This document shows positions 62,949 through 64,000 of a stretch of 64,000 nt of DNA, piece after piece. The position numbers and the translations under genes were made by a program. Origin of the DNA: Membranipora membranacea (Eukaryota; Bryozoa; Gymnolaemata; Cheilostomatida; Membraniporidae); contig OU612065.1 in the NCBI GenBank assembly GCA_914767715.1, forward strand, positions 15,934,001 to 15,998,000. The letters run 5' to 3'. Every line of letters begins with the position of its first letter. Position 1 is the stretch's first letter. Under the pieces are notes generated by a model. The model had not been told where the DNA came from. It saw nothing but the letters and a program-made list of their open reading frames with translations, and did no database searches.

Positions 62949-63153
62949 ATGATTTCAGAAGTTGAGGAAAATGATGTATTAGAACTGACATCTATCTCCA
63001 AACAGCCTGAAGGTGTAAGTCTTAGAGACTTTTATGTTATTATTTATATTTCATTTCCAATAAATTGGATGAGCCAGTGGCTAAGATTGCAAAATATTCA
63101 TCGCTGCAGGTAGACAGAGGGAGTGAATTACCATCTATATGGGGTAACTCCTG
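62949..63153 (+). CDS. Possible first two exons of a gene continuing to the right
   Basis: ATG at 62949 opens MISEVEENDVLELTSISKQPEG to a gtaagt donor (exon 62949-63014, phase 0). A candidate second exon, 63074-63153 (KIAKYSSLQVDRGSELPSIW), ends at gtatgt, but its acceptor (ttggatgag) lacks a good pyrimidine tract. No family recognised. Confidence 0.25.
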
Positions 63154-64000
63154 GTATGTCTTAGTGTTCAGTGTTTTTTACTGTTTAGCAAAAAAACTCA
63201 GGATTGTGCTGGTACTAAGGAGGGTTACAAGGTGGCCTAAATCCTCATATTGAGAGTGTGATGCATGCTAGAATCTATAATGCATCCTAGAAGTGCGAGG
63301 CCATAAAAAACTTCCTGGACTGTGAGTGTAGCAAGCTGCCAAAACTGATACAGTTACTAATCAGCTATTGGCAGTGACACTTTGGCACTTTGACATGATT
63401 GGACGACCATTCCTTGATTTTGCTGTTGCTTCCTACTGTTACCCCAACTTCTATTTAAAAAAGATTACAATTTTAATTCAATTTTAATTCATTTAAATTT
63501 GAAGAGAGTTCCTACAGGTTCAGACTCAAACTTCAAACTTTTCATCACAGTCCCGAGAAGTGATCCTAGCCTGTTATTATCGGATCAAGCTTACATGTGT
63601 TCTTTAGCCTTAAACCAGATAAAAGTAAGATGATACACCTGTAAGTCCTAGTCCTAGAGCTTGAGGTGATGTGTGCCATTCCAACCCAACAAAATGCCAT
63701 ACATATTATAGAGTCGAGAAATTTAGATAATAGAATATATTATATCAGTATAAAACACTTCTGTGGTTAGTCGAATGTTGTTTAAAATCATAAGTCTAAC
63801 TCTGCCGGAAAGTGAGAAAAATGAGAAATAAAGATGCTAAGCTGTCATATCCTGCCTTGTATTGCTCTCAGTGTGCAGGCAGGTCGGAGCGTACCCAGGG
63901 GACCGACAGCGCCTAAAGGTCAGCTGACTGCAGCAGGATTAGAAAACTAGAACCTTCAACACTACCGTGTTTAAGAGCAGACTGGAGCAGGCTGCTCTAA
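63154..64000. other. Right edge, no supported gene
   Basis: AT-rich sequence becoming more GC-rich in the last 150 bp. Nothing recognisable on either strand. Confidence 0.4.

Noticed and set aside
1-64000. Bacterial-style operons, CRISPR arrays or prophage
   Set aside because: All supported genes are intron-rich animal genes and no prokaryotic gene cluster is visible.

Overview
The window is nuclear DNA from an invertebrate animal. It is AT-rich, its genes are split by many GT-AG introns, and it carries non-LTR retrotransposon remains, many short fold-back elements and single genes for conserved animal proteins. The gene set does not fix the phylum. A marine invertebrate such as a sponge is a guess, prompted partly by a small secreted cysteine-rich protein of a type I associate with marine invertebrates.

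Positions 1-19227 hold three tandem head-to-tail copies of an AGPAT5-type acyltransferase gene. Copy A is cut by the left edge and carries a decayed LINE in an intron. Copies B and C look complete, with seven coding exons each, identical intron phases and still-alignable introns. Copy C has a changed substrate-binding motif (EGVH instead of EGTR). Between B and C lies a U1 snRNA gene or pseudogene split by a 229-bp insertion. The insertion begins with the 5' end of U2 snRNA and is flanked by a 13-bp duplication.

Positions 20172-22645 hold RNF146 (minus strand), three perfect or near-perfect hairpin elements packed just upstream of it, and the 3' end of a second LINE. Positions 23247-24485 are the last exons of a gene I do not recognise. 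From 24486 to 27685 I see no gene.

Positions 27686-34824 hold NDUFV2 (complex I 24 kDa subunit, plus strand) facing a two-exon secreted cysteine-rich protein (minus strand). The two genes converge on a 19-bp palindrome that contains a poly(A) signal on each strand. Positions 37905-41123 encode a three-exon GT31 beta-1,3-glycosyltransferase. Positions 42959-51108 encode AATF/Che-1 in 13 exons, with a 1.1-kb TTAA-flanked fold-back element in one intron. Positions 52059-60190 encode plastin/fimbrin in 11 exons. The last 4 kb hold only weak exon candidates.

Apart from the acyltransferase array the neighbours share no pathway: they cover lipid acylation, ubiquitin signalling, respiration, glycosylation, nucleolar/transcription function and the actin cytoskeleton. 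Spliced proteins were assembled by eye from splice sites, frame continuity and remembered family sequences. No alignment or database search was run.
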